Shown: positions 1 through 9,544 of the stretch, in pieces
Numbering within the stretch: position 1 is the stretch's first letter
Layout: the number at the start of each line of letters is the position of its first letter
Assembly (NCBI GenBank): GCA_028284235.1
Contig: JANQSC010000054.1
Coordinates: 186,001 to 250,000, forward strand
DNA from: Opitutaceae bacterium
GTDB lineage: Bacteria; Verrucomicrobiota; Verrucomicrobiia; Opitutales; Opitutaceae
Reading direction: 5' to 3'
DNA: 64,000 bases
Translations under genes and position numbers: made by a program
Notes under the pieces: model-generated
What the model saw: the letters and a program-made list of their open reading frames with translations, nothing else
What the model was told of the DNA's origin: nothing
The model's database searches: none

Positions 1-1
1 C

Positions 2-3000
2 CCATTCAAGGCCGTCCAGGATAGCGAAAGCGGAGCCTTCGCTATTATTCGCGTACCCTACGATACGAAACGCCCATCTCGGCGCGGCGGTACGCGGGAA
101 CTACAATCCCTGGATACTCAACCCGAAATGAACTCAAAACCAACAAACGAAAACCCGAAAACCTTTCTCAAAGCCTTGCTTTCGCTCGCTATTGCGAGTT
201 CGCCTTACTATGCCTCCGCTCAGGAGTTGGACGAAAACGATGTCTACACGCTTTCCCCCTTCTCGGTGGACGCGTCAGAAGATACTGGATACAGAGCCAC
301 AAGTACACTCGCAGGAACACGTATCAAAACGAACTTGGCCGATGTAGGCGCTTCGATTACCGCCATCACCGAGCAGTTCATGGAAGACACGGGTTCGACA
401 AATCTAAACGAGCTGCTCGTCTATACGGCGAACACCGAAACCGCGACTGTGGGAGGCAACTTCTCTGCGGGCTTCGAGCAAAGCGACGCTTTCGGGCGTG
501 GTTTCCAGAGTGGCCAAACGTCCATCATCAATCCGCAAGGGGCCCAGCGTCTGCGCGGCCTGTCCTCGGCGGACGTCACGAGGAACTTGTTTCGCAGCAG
601 CATCACCTGGGACAACTATAACGTGGACCGCGTGGAAATCGTCCGGGGCGCCAACTCTATATTGTTTGGCCAGGGCAGCCCGGCGGGCACGATCAACGTG
701 AATCTAATCAAGCCGTTCTTCCGGGATGCCCACGAGGTCAAGATCCGTTTCGACGATCAAGGCAGCCTCAGAAGCAGCTTCGACTCGAACGTGATCGCTT
801 TGAAGGACAAGGTCGCTATTCGCGTGGCGGGCTTGCAGGACAATTTCAACTTCCGCCAGAATCCCGCCTTCGAGGACGACGAGCGCCTGTTTGGAGCCCT
901 TACCTGGAACATCACCGAAAACCTGACCCTGCGACTCAACGGCGAGGTGGGCCGCATCCGGGCCAATCGAGCCAATCCGTTTGGCCCGACGGATGGCTTC
1001 TCCGACTATTTAGGCCACGTGGGCGCGGCCACCTACCCGGTGGTCGGCGCCGATGAGCCTCGCATTCCCGAGTTGCTGGGCGGGACTAACATCCTCCCGG
1101 CGGGAACTCCCCGCATCTTCGTTCAGTACGGATTGAACTTGGAGGCAGACGGTTCGCTGGCCGGGAGTTCGCCTTCGACCAATACCGTTCGATGGGCCTT
1201 CTCCGGCAACAACGTCTTGCCAGACAATCCCGAGGGCATTCCCGTCGCGGGTCGCACGGTGCGCGCTTCCAGGGCGAACTACGAGCTAAGACGAGGTATT
1301 GGTCTTCTCCCTACAAGCCTCGAGGACTATTCGATCTTCGATTGGAAAAACAACTCACTTGCGGGAAACTTTCCCTTCCAGGATCAGGATTTTCAGACGA
1401 GCCAAGCGGTTTTGGAGTATATTTCGAAGGAAGGGCGTTTCGGGGTGGAGCTCGCTTTCGATCACCAGACGGAGGATCGCGAGACGCAACGAGGGCCAGT
1501 CACCTCCCGAGACTATGTCATTCGATTGGATGTCTCCCAGCAGACTTTCGATGGCACCCCGAATCCAAACGCTCTGCGACCCGTCACGGTCTTTACGCAG
1601 AACATCCAGGGAACGGCTACCAGCACTCAAGTGAACGAGGCGGTTCAGTTAAACGCCTTCGCAAAGCTCAACGTTTCCGAGGATTTGAATATGGACAACT
1701 GGCTGGGCCGCCTGTTGGGCAGGCATACCTTCACGCTCTATGCCAGTGACGCCGAGAACCGTTTCGACGGTCTTAACTTTGACGAAACGTGGGTAGGGGA
1801 GAACATCGCCAACAACGCCAGCAACGGCTTGTCTGTCAATCGTCCGTTTGGCCACAACCACCGTGATGTAGGGGCGGCTATCTATCTGGGTCCGGCCGTC
1901 TCCTCCATCGACGATATCAGCATCACGCCGATCGGCTTCTCGGCCAGGGACTATTTCCCCAACGGGGAAACGTACACCGTGAGAGTTTGGGACAAGGCGT
2001 CGCAAACCTTCCGGGATATTCCCATGCAATCGGTCCACAACATTAGCGGCGCTTCCGATGTCGATACCACGACGGAGACCTTGGCCGCGATTTTGCAAAG
2101 CAACTGGCTCGACGATCATATAGTCACGACGCTCGGCTATCGCGAAGACGACCTGTCCAATTCGCGCAAGGTCTTCGGAACGGCGCCAGGCACGGCCAAC
2201 ATGGTCGACCCCAACATCTTCACGATCGACGAGGTCGGGGGCACGGGAGACTACTTCAGTTGGAGCGTGGTGGCGAAATCGCCGCGCGGCTGGGAATTGC
2301 CTGGCAACACGCGTTTTAGTTTATTTTACAGCGAGTCTGAGAACTTCGACCCGTCGGCAACAGGGCGTATCGATTCTCTGGCCCGCCCGATCGCCGCCCC
2401 GACGGGTGTTACGGAGGATTATGGCCTTCGGATCAACACCTTAAACGACAAGCTCGAACTCAAGGTCAACTTCTTCGAGACCGGGCTAACCGGGCAGTCG
2501 TTTACGGGCGGCTTGACTGGAATAGCCATCACCGAGCTAGACATTCGTTTTCGTGAGTTGACCTTTGTTCGCGGGGTGGACGCCGGTTATCTGGATCCCA
2601 ACGACCCGGTCTTGCAGTCCTTTGGAACGCCGCCTCAAGCCATTCTCGACGAGCGCAACGCGGTGCTCAATGAGGAAGGCATCTACGAATTCAGCGGTCA
2701 GGGGCGCATAACGGACACGACGGATACCGCTGCGGAGGGGATGGAGATCGAAGCCCTCTTCAGTCCGACGCCTCAGTGGCGCGTTATGCTCAACCTGTCC
2801 CGTCAAGAGACCGCGCGTACCAACAGCCTGCAAGGCATCCAGGACTATATAGCGCTGCGCCTTCCCTCGTGGCAGACCGCTTTCGACTATCCCTCTGGAG
2901 CGGTCAGCGACGAACGTCTCGCCGAGCCGGGAATCGTGGATGAGAATGGCATTCTCGACACTGCCGCTTTCGCCGCCGCCTTCCCTGATTCGACGCGCGA

Positions 3001-3457
3001 GGCGGACTTCAACACCCGTCTCCGCATTCCGTTGCAGGCGATTTTGGATACTGATGGCGGGGTGGTCGACGAGCAACGCGAGTGGCGTTTCAACGTAGTC
3101 ACTAACTACACCTTCGGCGAGGAGTCGCGCATGACAGGGTTCAACGTCGGCGGCGCGGTTCGCTGGCAAGACGTCAACGCGATTGGCAACCCGTTCACGA
3201 CCAACGCGGATGGCCAGACGATTGTGGATATCAACAACCCGTTCTTCGGACCGGATCAAACCAATGTGGATGCGTGGATCGGCTACCGCCGCCTCTTCGC
3301 CAACGATCGTGTCGATTGGAAAATCCAGCTCAACGCGCGTAACCTCTTTTCCGACGACGATCCGGTTCCAGTGACGATCGACGCCTTCGGAAACAATTCG
3401 CAGTATATACTGCCGCCGTTGACCACTTGGTCTGTCACCAACACGTTTAGGTTTTAG
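2..3457 (+). CDS. STN-type TonB-dependent receptor, 5'-truncated by the window edge
   Basis: Outer-membrane TonB-dependent receptor, probably importing glycan oligomers. The first in-frame ATG is at 128, but the frame is open from base 2. The residues before that ATG (AVQDSESGAFAIIR) closely match the end of the STN domain in the receptor at 5468 (AVQDSESGAFAIVR). The true start therefore lies left of the window and the ATG at 128 is probably internal. After a short linker comes a signal-like hydrophobic stretch, then the YTLSPFSVDASEDTGYRAT motif, a plug domain (VEIVRGANSILFGQGSPAG) and a long beta-barrel ending in the outer-membrane-type aromatic tail NTFRF. A strong terminator follows. An STN domain implies signalling to a FecR/sigma pair, and such a pair lies directly downstream. 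The substrate cannot be read from the sequence. Confidence 0.9.
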   Translation, partial: PFKAVQDSESGAFAIIRVPYDTKRPSRRGGTRELQSLDTQPEMNSKPTNENPKTFLKALLSLAIASSPYYASAQELDENDVYTLSPFSVDASEDTGYRATSTLAGTRIKTNLADVGASITAITEQFMEDTGSTNLNELLVYTANTETATVGGNFSAGFEQSDAFGRGFQSGQTSIINPQGAQRLRGLSSADVTRNLFRSSITWDNYNVDRVEIVRGANSILFGQGSPAGTINVNLIKPFFRDAHEVKIRFDDQGSLRSSFDSNVIALKDKVAIRVAGLQDNFNFRQNPAFEDDERLFGALTWNITENLTLRLNGEVGRIRANRANPFGPTDGFSDYLGHVGAATYPVVGADEPRIPELLGGTNILPAGTPRIFVQYGLNLEADGSLAGSSPSTNTVRWAFSGNNVLPDNPEGIPVAGRTVRASRANYELRRGIGLLPTSLEDYSIFDWKNNSLAGNFPFQDQDFQTSQAVLEYISKEGRFGVELAFDHQTEDRETQRGPVTSRDYVIRLDVSQQTFDGTPNPNALRPVTVFTQNIQGTATSTQVNEAVQLNAFAKLNVSEDLNMDNWLGRLLGRHTFTLYASDAENRFDGLNFDETWVGENIANNASNGLSVNRPFGHNHRDVGAAIYLGPAVSSIDDISITPIGFSARDYFPNGETYTVRVWDKASQTFRDIPMQSVHNISGASDVDTTTETLAAILQSNWLDDHIVTTLGYREDDLSNSRKVFGTAPGTANMVDPNIFTIDEVGGTGDYFSWSVVAKSPRGWELPGNTRFSLFYSESENFDPSATGRIDSLARPIAAPTGVTEDYGLRINTLNDKLELKVNFFETGLTGQSFTGGLTGIAITELDIRFRELTFVRGVDAGYLDPNDPVLQSFGTPPQAILDERNAVLNEEGIYEFSGQGRITDTTDTAAEGMEIEALFSPTPQWRVMLNLSRQETARTNSLQGIQDYIALRLPSWQTAFDYPSGAVSDERLAEPGIVDENGILDTAAFAAAFPDSTREADFNTRLRIPLQAILDTDGGVVDEQREWRFNVVTNYTFGEESRMTGFNVGGAVRWQDVNAIGNPFTTNADGQTIVDINNPFFGPDQTNVDAWIGYRRLFANDRVDWKIQLNARNLFSDDDPVPVTIDAFGNNSQYILPPLTTWSVTNTFRF

Positions 3458-3481
3458 CCGGCCCGCGCGCTCATATATGCA

Positions 3482-3514
3482 GATCCGGCTCCCGAGAGCC
3501 GGATCGTTTCGTTT
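3482..3514 (+). terminator. Rho-independent terminator after the first TonB receptor
   Basis: A perfect 10-bp stem (GATCCGGCTC / GAGCCGGATC) with a CCGA loop is followed by GTTTCGTTT. It lies 25 bp after the receptor stop and separates that gene from the sigma factor operon. Confidence 0.85.
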
Positions 3515-3704
3515 AATAGAAAGACGCGGCTTGTTCAGTTTATTGACGAAGACGCCGGCGCATGCGGCTCTTTCGCCGTTTTTTTAGAAGGGGCGTTTTC
3601 GCTATGAGTTCTGCGACCTCGTAGGCGACGCGCGTCATTCTAGTCTTGATAAGTTCCTTGCAGTTTTTGAGCGTGGGGGTGGTTCCTCTATTCACACGCG
3701 TTTT

Positions 3705-4244
3705 ATGTCCCCTCAAGAAACCGATCAGACACGATGGTTTGCCGAGAAGCTGCTCCCTCATGAGGACAAGCTTCGAGGGTGGCTGCGGGCTCGTTTTCCT
3801 TCCATTCAGGACATTGACGACGTCATGCAAGAGGCGTACATCAAGGTCTTCAATGCGTATAGGAAAACGGACGTTGAAATGAAGGCGCCGAAAGCCTTCC
3901 TTTTTGCGACGGCTCGAAACGTGGCTCTCGATTTAGTGAGACGCGACAAGATCGTTCGTTTCGAGTCGATAGTTGAAAGCGAGGACTTATTCGTCTTGGA
4001 GAGTGAATCGAAAGCGAAGAAGGACGCGAGATATAGAGAAGACCTGGAGATCATGACTGATGCTATACAAACGTTGCCTGATCGATGCCGCCAGGTGTTT
4101 ACCTTGAGAAAAGTGTACGGCTATTCTCACGCCGAGATCGCGACCCAGTTGGGGATCTCGACCAACACCGTCGCGGTGCAGGTCTCCAAGGGACTTCGCT
4201 TGTGCAGGGCGTTCATTAAGAGCAACGAGGAATTGCGGAGATAG
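3705..4244 (+). CDS. ECF RNA polymerase sigma factor (FecI-like)
   Basis: Extracytoplasmic-function sigma-70 factor of 179 residues, the usual ECF size. Region 2 lies at about residues 20-90 (DIDDVMQEAYIKVFNAY, then a helix with FATARNVALDLVRR). Region 4 is at about 120-170 (LPDRCRQVFTLRKVYGYSH followed by the helix-turn-helix AEIATQLGISTNTVAVQVSK). It is followed after only 2 bp by the FecR-like gene, and the next gene is a TonB receptor with an STN domain. This is the classic order of Fec-type cell-surface signalling, in which substrate binding at the receptor releases the sigma factor through FecR. No clear ribosome-binding site precedes the ATG. Which genes it activates is unknown; the receptor at 5468 is the obvious candidate. 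Confidence 0.93.
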   Translation: MSPQETDQTRWFAEKLLPHEDKLRGWLRARFPSIQDIDDVMQEAYIKVFNAYRKTDVEMKAPKAFLFATARNVALDLVRRDKIVRFESIVESEDLFVLESESKAKKDARYREDLEIMTDAIQTLPDRCRQVFTLRKVYGYSHAEIATQLGISTNTVAVQVSKGLRLCRAFIKSNEELRR

Positions 4245-4246
4245 GA

Positions 4247-5320
4247 TTGGACGTGAGCGATAATCAGGCATTGGAGTTCGAGCGGGAACGCATTGAGAAA
4301 GAGGCCGCTGACTGGGTCGGCAAGCTCGATCGTGGGATCTCTGCAGCCGAGGAAGACGCTTTGTTGGATTGGATCGCGATTGACCCGCGTCATGGCGAAT
4401 GCCTTGCGGAACTCAAAGGGGACTGGGACGAGTTTGACGCGTTGGACGAGTGGCGGCCAGTCGATAGCAAACTACCCAATCCGGATTTGCTAAAGCGCTC
4501 GCTCGGCCTTGCAAAGGGGGGGCGACTAGCTGCTGTCTGGATGGGGTCGGCCGCCGCGGTTGCGGTTGTCGGGTTTGTCGCCTTGTTCGTTTCTCGGACG
4601 AGTTCGATGGATGTGTCGCGTGATCTGGCGCCGGGTGATTTTGCCGTCTCGTACGAGCGGCACGTGCTAGAAGATGGTAGTACCGTAGAGCTCAACCGGG
4701 GGGCGCAAGTTGCAGTTTGGTACTCTGTAGATGAGCGGCGTCTCGAATTAGTTCGGGGGGAAGCCCATTTTTCAGTCGCCCGCGACCCGAATCGGCCTTT
4801 CGTCGTTGCGGCTCGAAATGCTCAAGTCGTTGCGGTGGGCACGGTGTTTAGCGTGAAGCTGGAATCCCGTTCGCTAGAAGTGCTCGTCACGGAAGGAACT
4901 GTGAATTTCGAGCCCTTGGACCGAGAGGCGCCGCTTGCGACGGAAAGTCCGGACACGGCGTTGAGCTCTAGTCTACCGGTTGCCCAGCTCGAAGCGGGGC
5001 AGCGCGCGGTTCAAAACTTGGACCAGGAATCATTCGATCCTCGAATATATACCGTATCGACGGCGGAACTAGCGACGCGCCTTGCGTGGAAAGACGGTAT
5101 CCTTGACATGGATTCGAGACCGCTCAGCGAAGTTGTCAGCGAGTTTAATCGTCACAATCATACGCAGATCGTCATTGGAGACGACGAACTGCTCGACCTC
5201 AAAGTAACTGTCGCCCTGAAGCCAGATAATCATGCAGGATTTGTACGTTTGCTCGAAATGACGGCGGATGTTGAAGCCGACGACCGAGGCAACGGAACGA
5301 TCATTCTTCGTAAAAAATAG
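4247..5320 (+). CDS. FecR-family anti-sigma factor
   Basis: Membrane-bound regulator controlling the adjacent ECF sigma factor. The N-terminal cytoplasmic FecR_N region (AADWVGKLDRGISAAEEDALLDW) spans about residues 18-60. A single transmembrane helix (MGSAAAVAVVGFVALFVS) sits near 98-116. The periplasmic FecR domain (LEDGSTVELNRGAQVAV ... LVRGEAHFSVARDPNRPFVV) follows at about 125-220. The C-terminal segment (LSEVVSEFNRHNHTQIVIGD) resembles the domain that contacts the STN domain of the receptor. The start is either TTG at 4247 or GTG at 4253; a GGAG at 4237-4240 fits both. It follows the sigma gene by 2 bp, so translational coupling is likely. Confidence 0.9.
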   Translation: MDVSDNQALEFERERIEKEAADWVGKLDRGISAAEEDALLDWIAIDPRHGECLAELKGDWDEFDALDEWRPVDSKLPNPDLLKRSLGLAKGGRLAAVWMGSAAAVAVVGFVALFVSRTSSMDVSRDLAPGDFAVSYERHVLEDGSTVELNRGAQVAVWYSVDERRLELVRGEAHFSVARDPNRPFVVAARNAQVVAVGTVFSVKLESRSLEVLVTEGTVNFEPLDREAPLATESPDTALSSSLPVAQLEAGQRAVQNLDQESFDPRIYTVSTAELATRLAWKDGILDMDSRPLSEVVSEFNRHNHTQIVIGDDELLDLKVTVALKPDNHAGFVRLLEMTADVEADDRGNGTIILRKK

Positions 5321-5467
5321 GGAGCAGTTTGCAGGGGTGCATGCCGTCTTGCGGCCCGAACTACAAAATATTTTTTCTACTGTAATAGTTTTCGAGGCGA
5401 GAATCGTCTTGGGGGCAAGTGTTCCTCCAGATGCTTGCCTCAAAAACAGCCTTATACCCCCCGTTTA

Positions 5468-8400
5468 ATGAGCCTTGCCGAGAGTTTGCGTGTCGCGTTG
5501 CTTGGGTGTTTGTTCGCGCTTGCGACGGCAGGTCTGGGGCATGCCGATTCGGGCGGCGAGAAACGACACTTCAATGTGCCTCGATCTTTGGCGGTCATTT
5601 CGCTCAAGCAAACGGCGATTCAAGGGAGTATCGAAATCTTCTTTACCGATGCGGTTGTAAAGGGAGTGGTCACTCCGCGGATTCGCGGAAACTACCGGCC
5701 CCAGGAAGCGTTGGAGCTTCTGCTGGCCGACACCCCACTCGAGGCCGTCCAGGATAGCGAGAGTGGCGCGTTTGCGATTGTACGCAGGAAGGAGGGTAGA
5801 GACGAAGACGCAGCGATCTCCAGCGAGAGACGAGATTCAACGACGAAAACGAAACGAAACAAATCAGAAGTGAATACGAAAAAGAATTTTTTTGCGGCTC
5901 TCCGGGCCGCTTTGACTGCCGCCGTAGTCGGCGGTGGCGCTCAATCGATTGGGCAGGACGACGAAGGGGAGAGTATATATGAACTATCACCATTTTCGGT
6001 CAGCGCCGATGGGGACGAAGGCTATCGCGCGGCATCGACATTGGCGGGCTCGCGCATCCGAACGAATTTAGGAGATGTCGCCACGTCGATCTCTGTGATA
6101 ACCCGCGAGTTTCTTGAAGATACGGGGGCCACGAATTCGGAAGATCTGCTCGTCTATACCACGGGAACGGAAGTGGTGGGTCTTGGCGGCAACTACTCCG
6201 GCGGCGTTAATGTGGGTTCTGGTGGCGTTCCGTCGACAGGTCTCAACGGTCCGTTGACGCAGACGCGCGTTCGCGGATTGGCGGGGGCCGATCGAACGCG
6301 TAACTATTTTTCGTCCTTGATCGAATTCGACTCCTACAACACGGAGCGTATCGAAATTAATCGAGGGGCAAATGCGGCGCTCTTCGGACTGGGCAGTCCC
6401 GCGGGAATTATAAACAATTCCCTGAAGCAGGCGTCTTTTGCGAATTCCAACGAAGCGGAATTCCGCATTGGAAGTTTCGGGAGCGCTCGCGCGTCGTTTG
6501 ATGTGAACCGCGAACTTGTCGAGAATACCTTTGCAGTGCGGTTTGCGGCGCTGAGAAATGACAGAGAATACGAGCAAGACGGCGCGTTTTCCGAGGACAC
6601 TCGGTTTTTCGCCACGGCGACTTACCAAAAAGACTTTTCCGAAAGTAGTGACGCTTGGGGATTGACGAAGTTGAAAATCAACTACGAAGACGTGAGTTGG
6701 GATGAGAACCGCCCGAGGATTTTTCCGTTGAATGATGGGATTACGCAATGGTTCGACCCGTTTGACGGAACGGATTTCCCTGAATCCATTTTCGACCCCT
6801 CTGCTCCGGAAGGAGCGATCAACGGCGTCAAGCCGGTCTGGGACGGTTCCACGATGGGGACGGGATCCAACACGGCAGAGTTCGGCGGCGCGAGAAGAAG
6901 CTCCTTGTGGGTGATCAATCCAGTCTACCGCCATCCGATCGTCTCATACGAGAGCGCGACGGCGAGCGATCCCACCTCGCCCCCGGGCGGCGTGATAGGT
7001 CGGCAAGGGATCATTTCCGGTTTGCCCTCCGTTCCGGGTACGGGGCTCTTTGTGGCGCCGAATGGACTCAAAAACGCGATGCGGTTCACCGGGAACCCGG
7101 ACAACGGGTTCTATGCGAACCCGGTGGTAACGGATTTTTCGATTTTCGACTTTCGGAACAAGCTAATCGATGGACCGACAAAGGGCGAGAGTACCGATTT
7201 CGACGCGTTTAATATTAGTTTAGAGCAGCTTTTCTTGGACAACAAGGCGGGTATCGAACTTGCGTTCGACAAACAGGAGCGTCAGTTCAACGCAAGCCGT
7301 CGCTTGCGCGGCGGCGCCCAGCGCGGCGAGCTGCACATCGATCCGAATGTGACACTGATGGATGGGACGCCAAACCCGAATTTTGGCCGAGCGTTCGTCG
7401 CGGACGAAGGCCTGGTCATCGATGAGGTCGCGGAGGTTGAAAGCTTCCGGGTCACTGGATTCGTTGAACACAACTTCGCCGAAAATAGCGATAGCTGGTT
7501 TGGAAGGCTTCTTGGCCGTCATGTCCTGACGGGGCTATTCGACAGTCGGGAGAGCAGTCGCTCGCGTTGGGAGGGAGTTCCGCTCACGGTGAACGATGAC
7601 TGGGCAGGAATCTACGGAAACACCAATAGTCGCCTCAATAGCAACGGCCGGAAAGTCGTCTCCATCCATTATTTGGGAGACAGTCTCGCCAACCAGACCA
7701 GCGCCTCGGGCGCCAATCTGCCCGCGATTCAGGCGCTTCAAGTCCCTACGGCCGATCTGATCAATGGAGGACAGTTCCGGTTGAACGACTTCCGTAGCGG
7801 CGAGTTCGGCAACGTTCAGCTAACCGCGGACAATCGGATCAACGTTCAGCCGAACGCTACCCGCAAAACCCTGGACGAAGTTGATTCGCAGGCTCTGATT
7901 TTGCAGAGCTTCCTATGGGACGACATCTTGATCGGAACCGTTTCTTGGCGGGAAGACGAAGTGACTGCATTCAATGCCGGAACTGCCCCGGTGGATCCCA
8001 ACGATCCAACGCGTTTTCTGATCGACGATGACGTGTACTCCGCCCGGATGGATTCCGATCCGTATCGAGAAAAAGGAGACGCCGTGAGCTACGGCGCGGT
8101 GCTCAAGGCGCCGCAATCGTGGATCGACCAGATTGACGGGCTCGATGGCATTAGCCTGCACTACAACGAGTCGGAAAATTTCCAGCCTGTTGGAGCGAGG
8201 CAGACGATCTTCGGCGATCCGCTGCCGTCGCCTCGCGGGGAGACGCAAGACTATGGTTTCTCAATCGATCTGTTCCAGCGCAAGATGTCTTTGAGACTGA
8301 CTCGCTACGAAACCACTCAATCGGGTATCAATTTCGGTGGCATTACCAACGGGCAGACGATTGTATTCGAGCATGGGCGAGTCATGAATGTGACCTTGCT

Positions 8401-9277
8401 TGGCGTTAACTCGAACCTGGATAGCGACCCTTTTCCGGAGATCGACACGAACGACGACGGGATTGCGGATATTGAATACGTGGCTCCTCCTCAGGAGTTG
8501 CTCGACGCGTTTAACTATTCCTTCGATCCGGTAAACGGAGCGAATACAGGCGGCAATAATCTGATCCGAAATACGCAGGACTTTATCGCGAAAGGCACGG
8601 AAATCGAAGCGATCCTGAACCCGACTCCGAGTTGGAGAGTAATGTTCAACGCGGCAAAGCAGGAGACTGTGGTCGGCAATACGGCAAAGCCTATCATCGA
8701 TTTCCTCAACGATCCCACGGTGATGACGCTTGGAGACGGAAGCCAGACATCGATTCTCGATGCATGGGGCGACCCAAATAAGTTGGGCGCATTTTACAAT
8801 GTAGAATCGCAAGTAAATCAGCTTTCTGATATCGCTGGAACTATAAACAACCAGATAAACTTCGCCCAGTCGCAGGACGGGCTCGTCAGTCAAGAACTGC
8901 GAGAATGGCGTGTTAACGTAGTGACAAACTATCAGTTCCTTGAAGGCCGAATGCGAGGTGTGAACGTCGGCGGGGCTTATCGGTGGCAGGATGCGCCAGC
9001 CATCGGCTATCAGCTCCGAACGGGCGGCGACGGCGCCCGTTTACTCGATATCGCTAGTCCGATTTTCGGGGATTCCGACACGAAAGTGGACGCGTGGATC
9101 GGTTATGAGAAGTCGTTGCGGAACAATAGTGTGGATTGGAAAATCCAGATCAATCTGCGCAATGTTCTCGATGAAGGAGCGCTTGTTCCGGTGACCGCCA
9201 ATCCGAACGGAACCATTCCTGTGTATAGCCTAGCGAATGGGCGCACCTGGGAGTTGACGAACACGTTCCGCTTCTAG
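5468..9277 (+). CDS. TonB-dependent receptor with N-terminal STN signalling domain
   Basis: Outer-membrane transducer of about 1269 residues. ATG 5468 was chosen because a standard signal peptide (MSLAESLRVALLGCLFALAT, cleaved after AGLGHA) begins there. A TTG at 5435 would only add 11 residues with no signal character. The STN domain covers about residues 35-105 (LAVISLKQTAIQGSIEIFF ... PQEALELLLADTPLEAVQD). A charged linker, a second hydrophobic stretch and YELSPFSVSADGDEGYRAA follow. The plug domain (IEINRGANAALFGLGSPAG) comes next, then a roughly 900-residue barrel ending NTFRF. The closest match in the window is the receptor at 23012. With the sigma and FecR genes it forms a three-gene signalling unit. 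The imported ligand is unknown; neighbours suggest uronate-containing glycans. Confidence 0.93.
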   Translation: MSLAESLRVALLGCLFALATAGLGHADSGGEKRHFNVPRSLAVISLKQTAIQGSIEIFFTDAVVKGVVTPRIRGNYRPQEALELLLADTPLEAVQDSESGAFAIVRRKEGRDEDAAISSERRDSTTKTKRNKSEVNTKKNFFAALRAALTAAVVGGGAQSIGQDDEGESIYELSPFSVSADGDEGYRAASTLAGSRIRTNLGDVATSISVITREFLEDTGATNSEDLLVYTTGTEVVGLGGNYSGGVNVGSGGVPSTGLNGPLTQTRVRGLAGADRTRNYFSSLIEFDSYNTERIEINRGANAALFGLGSPAGIINNSLKQASFANSNEAEFRIGSFGSARASFDVNRELVENTFAVRFAALRNDREYEQDGAFSEDTRFFATATYQKDFSESSDAWGLTKLKINYEDVSWDENRPRIFPLNDGITQWFDPFDGTDFPESIFDPSAPEGAINGVKPVWDGSTMGTGSNTAEFGGARRSSLWVINPVYRHPIVSYESATASDPTSPPGGVIGRQGIISGLPSVPGTGLFVAPNGLKNAMRFTGNPDNGFYANPVVTDFSIFDFRNKLIDGPTKGESTDFDAFNISLEQLFLDNKAGIELAFDKQERQFNASRRLRGGAQRGELHIDPNVTLMDGTPNPNFGRAFVADEGLVIDEVAEVESFRVTGFVEHNFAENSDSWFGRLLGRHVLTGLFDSRESSRSRWEGVPLTVNDDWAGIYGNTNSRLNSNGRKVVSIHYLGDSLANQTSASGANLPAIQALQVPTADLINGGQFRLNDFRSGEFGNVQLTADNRINVQPNATRKTLDEVDSQALILQSFLWDDILIGTVSWREDEVTAFNAGTAPVDPNDPTRFLIDDDVYSARMDSDPYREKGDAVSYGAVLKAPQSWIDQIDGLDGISLHYNESENFQPVGARQTIFGDPLPSPRGETQDYGFSIDLFQRKMSLRLTRYETTQSGINFGGITNGQTIVFEHGRVMNVTLLGVNSNLDSDPFPEIDTNDDGIADIEYVAPPQELLDAFNYSFDPVNGANTGGNNLIRNTQDFIAKGTEIEAILNPTPSWRVMFNAAKQETVVGNTAKPIIDFLNDPTVMTLGDGSQTSILDAWGDPNKLGAFYNVESQVNQLSDIAGTINNQINFAQSQDGLVSQELREWRVNVVTNYQFLEGRMRGVNVGGAYRWQDAPAIGYQLRTGGDGARLLDIASPIFGDSDTKVDAWIGYEKSLRNNSVDWKIQINLRNVLDEGALVPVTANPNGTIPVYSLANGRTWELTNTFRF

Positions 9278-9284
9278 GATGCGC

Positions 9285-9315
9285 AGGCTCGCATCCGAAA
9301 GTGTGATGCGAGCCT
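9285..9315 (+). terminator. Terminator-like hairpin after the receptor gene
   Basis: A perfect 11-bp stem AGGCTCGCATC / GATGCGAGCCT with a 9-nt loop starts 7 bp after the stop codon. No T-tract follows, because the MITE-like repeat begins 2 bp after the stem. The element may have inserted just behind the hairpin and displaced the tract (inference). Confidence 0.55.
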
Positions 9316-9317
9316 AA

Positions 9318-9492
9318 GAGACTGTCCAACAAGTCCATTCCTTCGTCCTTTTGTCCTCAGAAGTTATTTGCTCACGTCTAAATACCCTTCCGCCTTCGCC
9401 CATGGGCTACGGCGAGACAAGCGGATCGCAGCCTAATTTCTGATTCCCAAATATAACTTTAAGGTCTCGAAAGCGACTTATTGGACAGTCTC
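9318..9492. repeat. Complete MITE-like element with 18-bp terminal inverted repeats
   Basis: This 175-bp segment has no ORF of note. Its ends are GAGACTGTCCAACAAGTC (left) and the reverse complement of GAGACTGTCCAATAAGTC (right), 17 of 18 matching. TAA flanks both sides (9315-9317 and 9493-9495), consistent with a 3-bp target duplication. The right-hand 70 bp recurs at 53375-53442 and the last 27 bp at 33971-33997, so this is a dispersed family. The ends resemble IS-type termini, and a non-autonomous derivative is the likely identity. No transposase gene is present in the window. Confidence 0.75.
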
Positions 9493-9544
9493 TAAAGAAA
9501 TAGCCCGGCGACTCGTGGTCTGCTTTTGCGACTTACGTTGAGGC

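Noticed and set aside
3556-3585. Second terminator-like hairpin followed by seven T before the sigma gene
   Set aside because: The stem is only 5 bp with a 13-nt loop and a convincing terminator already lies 45 bp upstream, so I do not list it.
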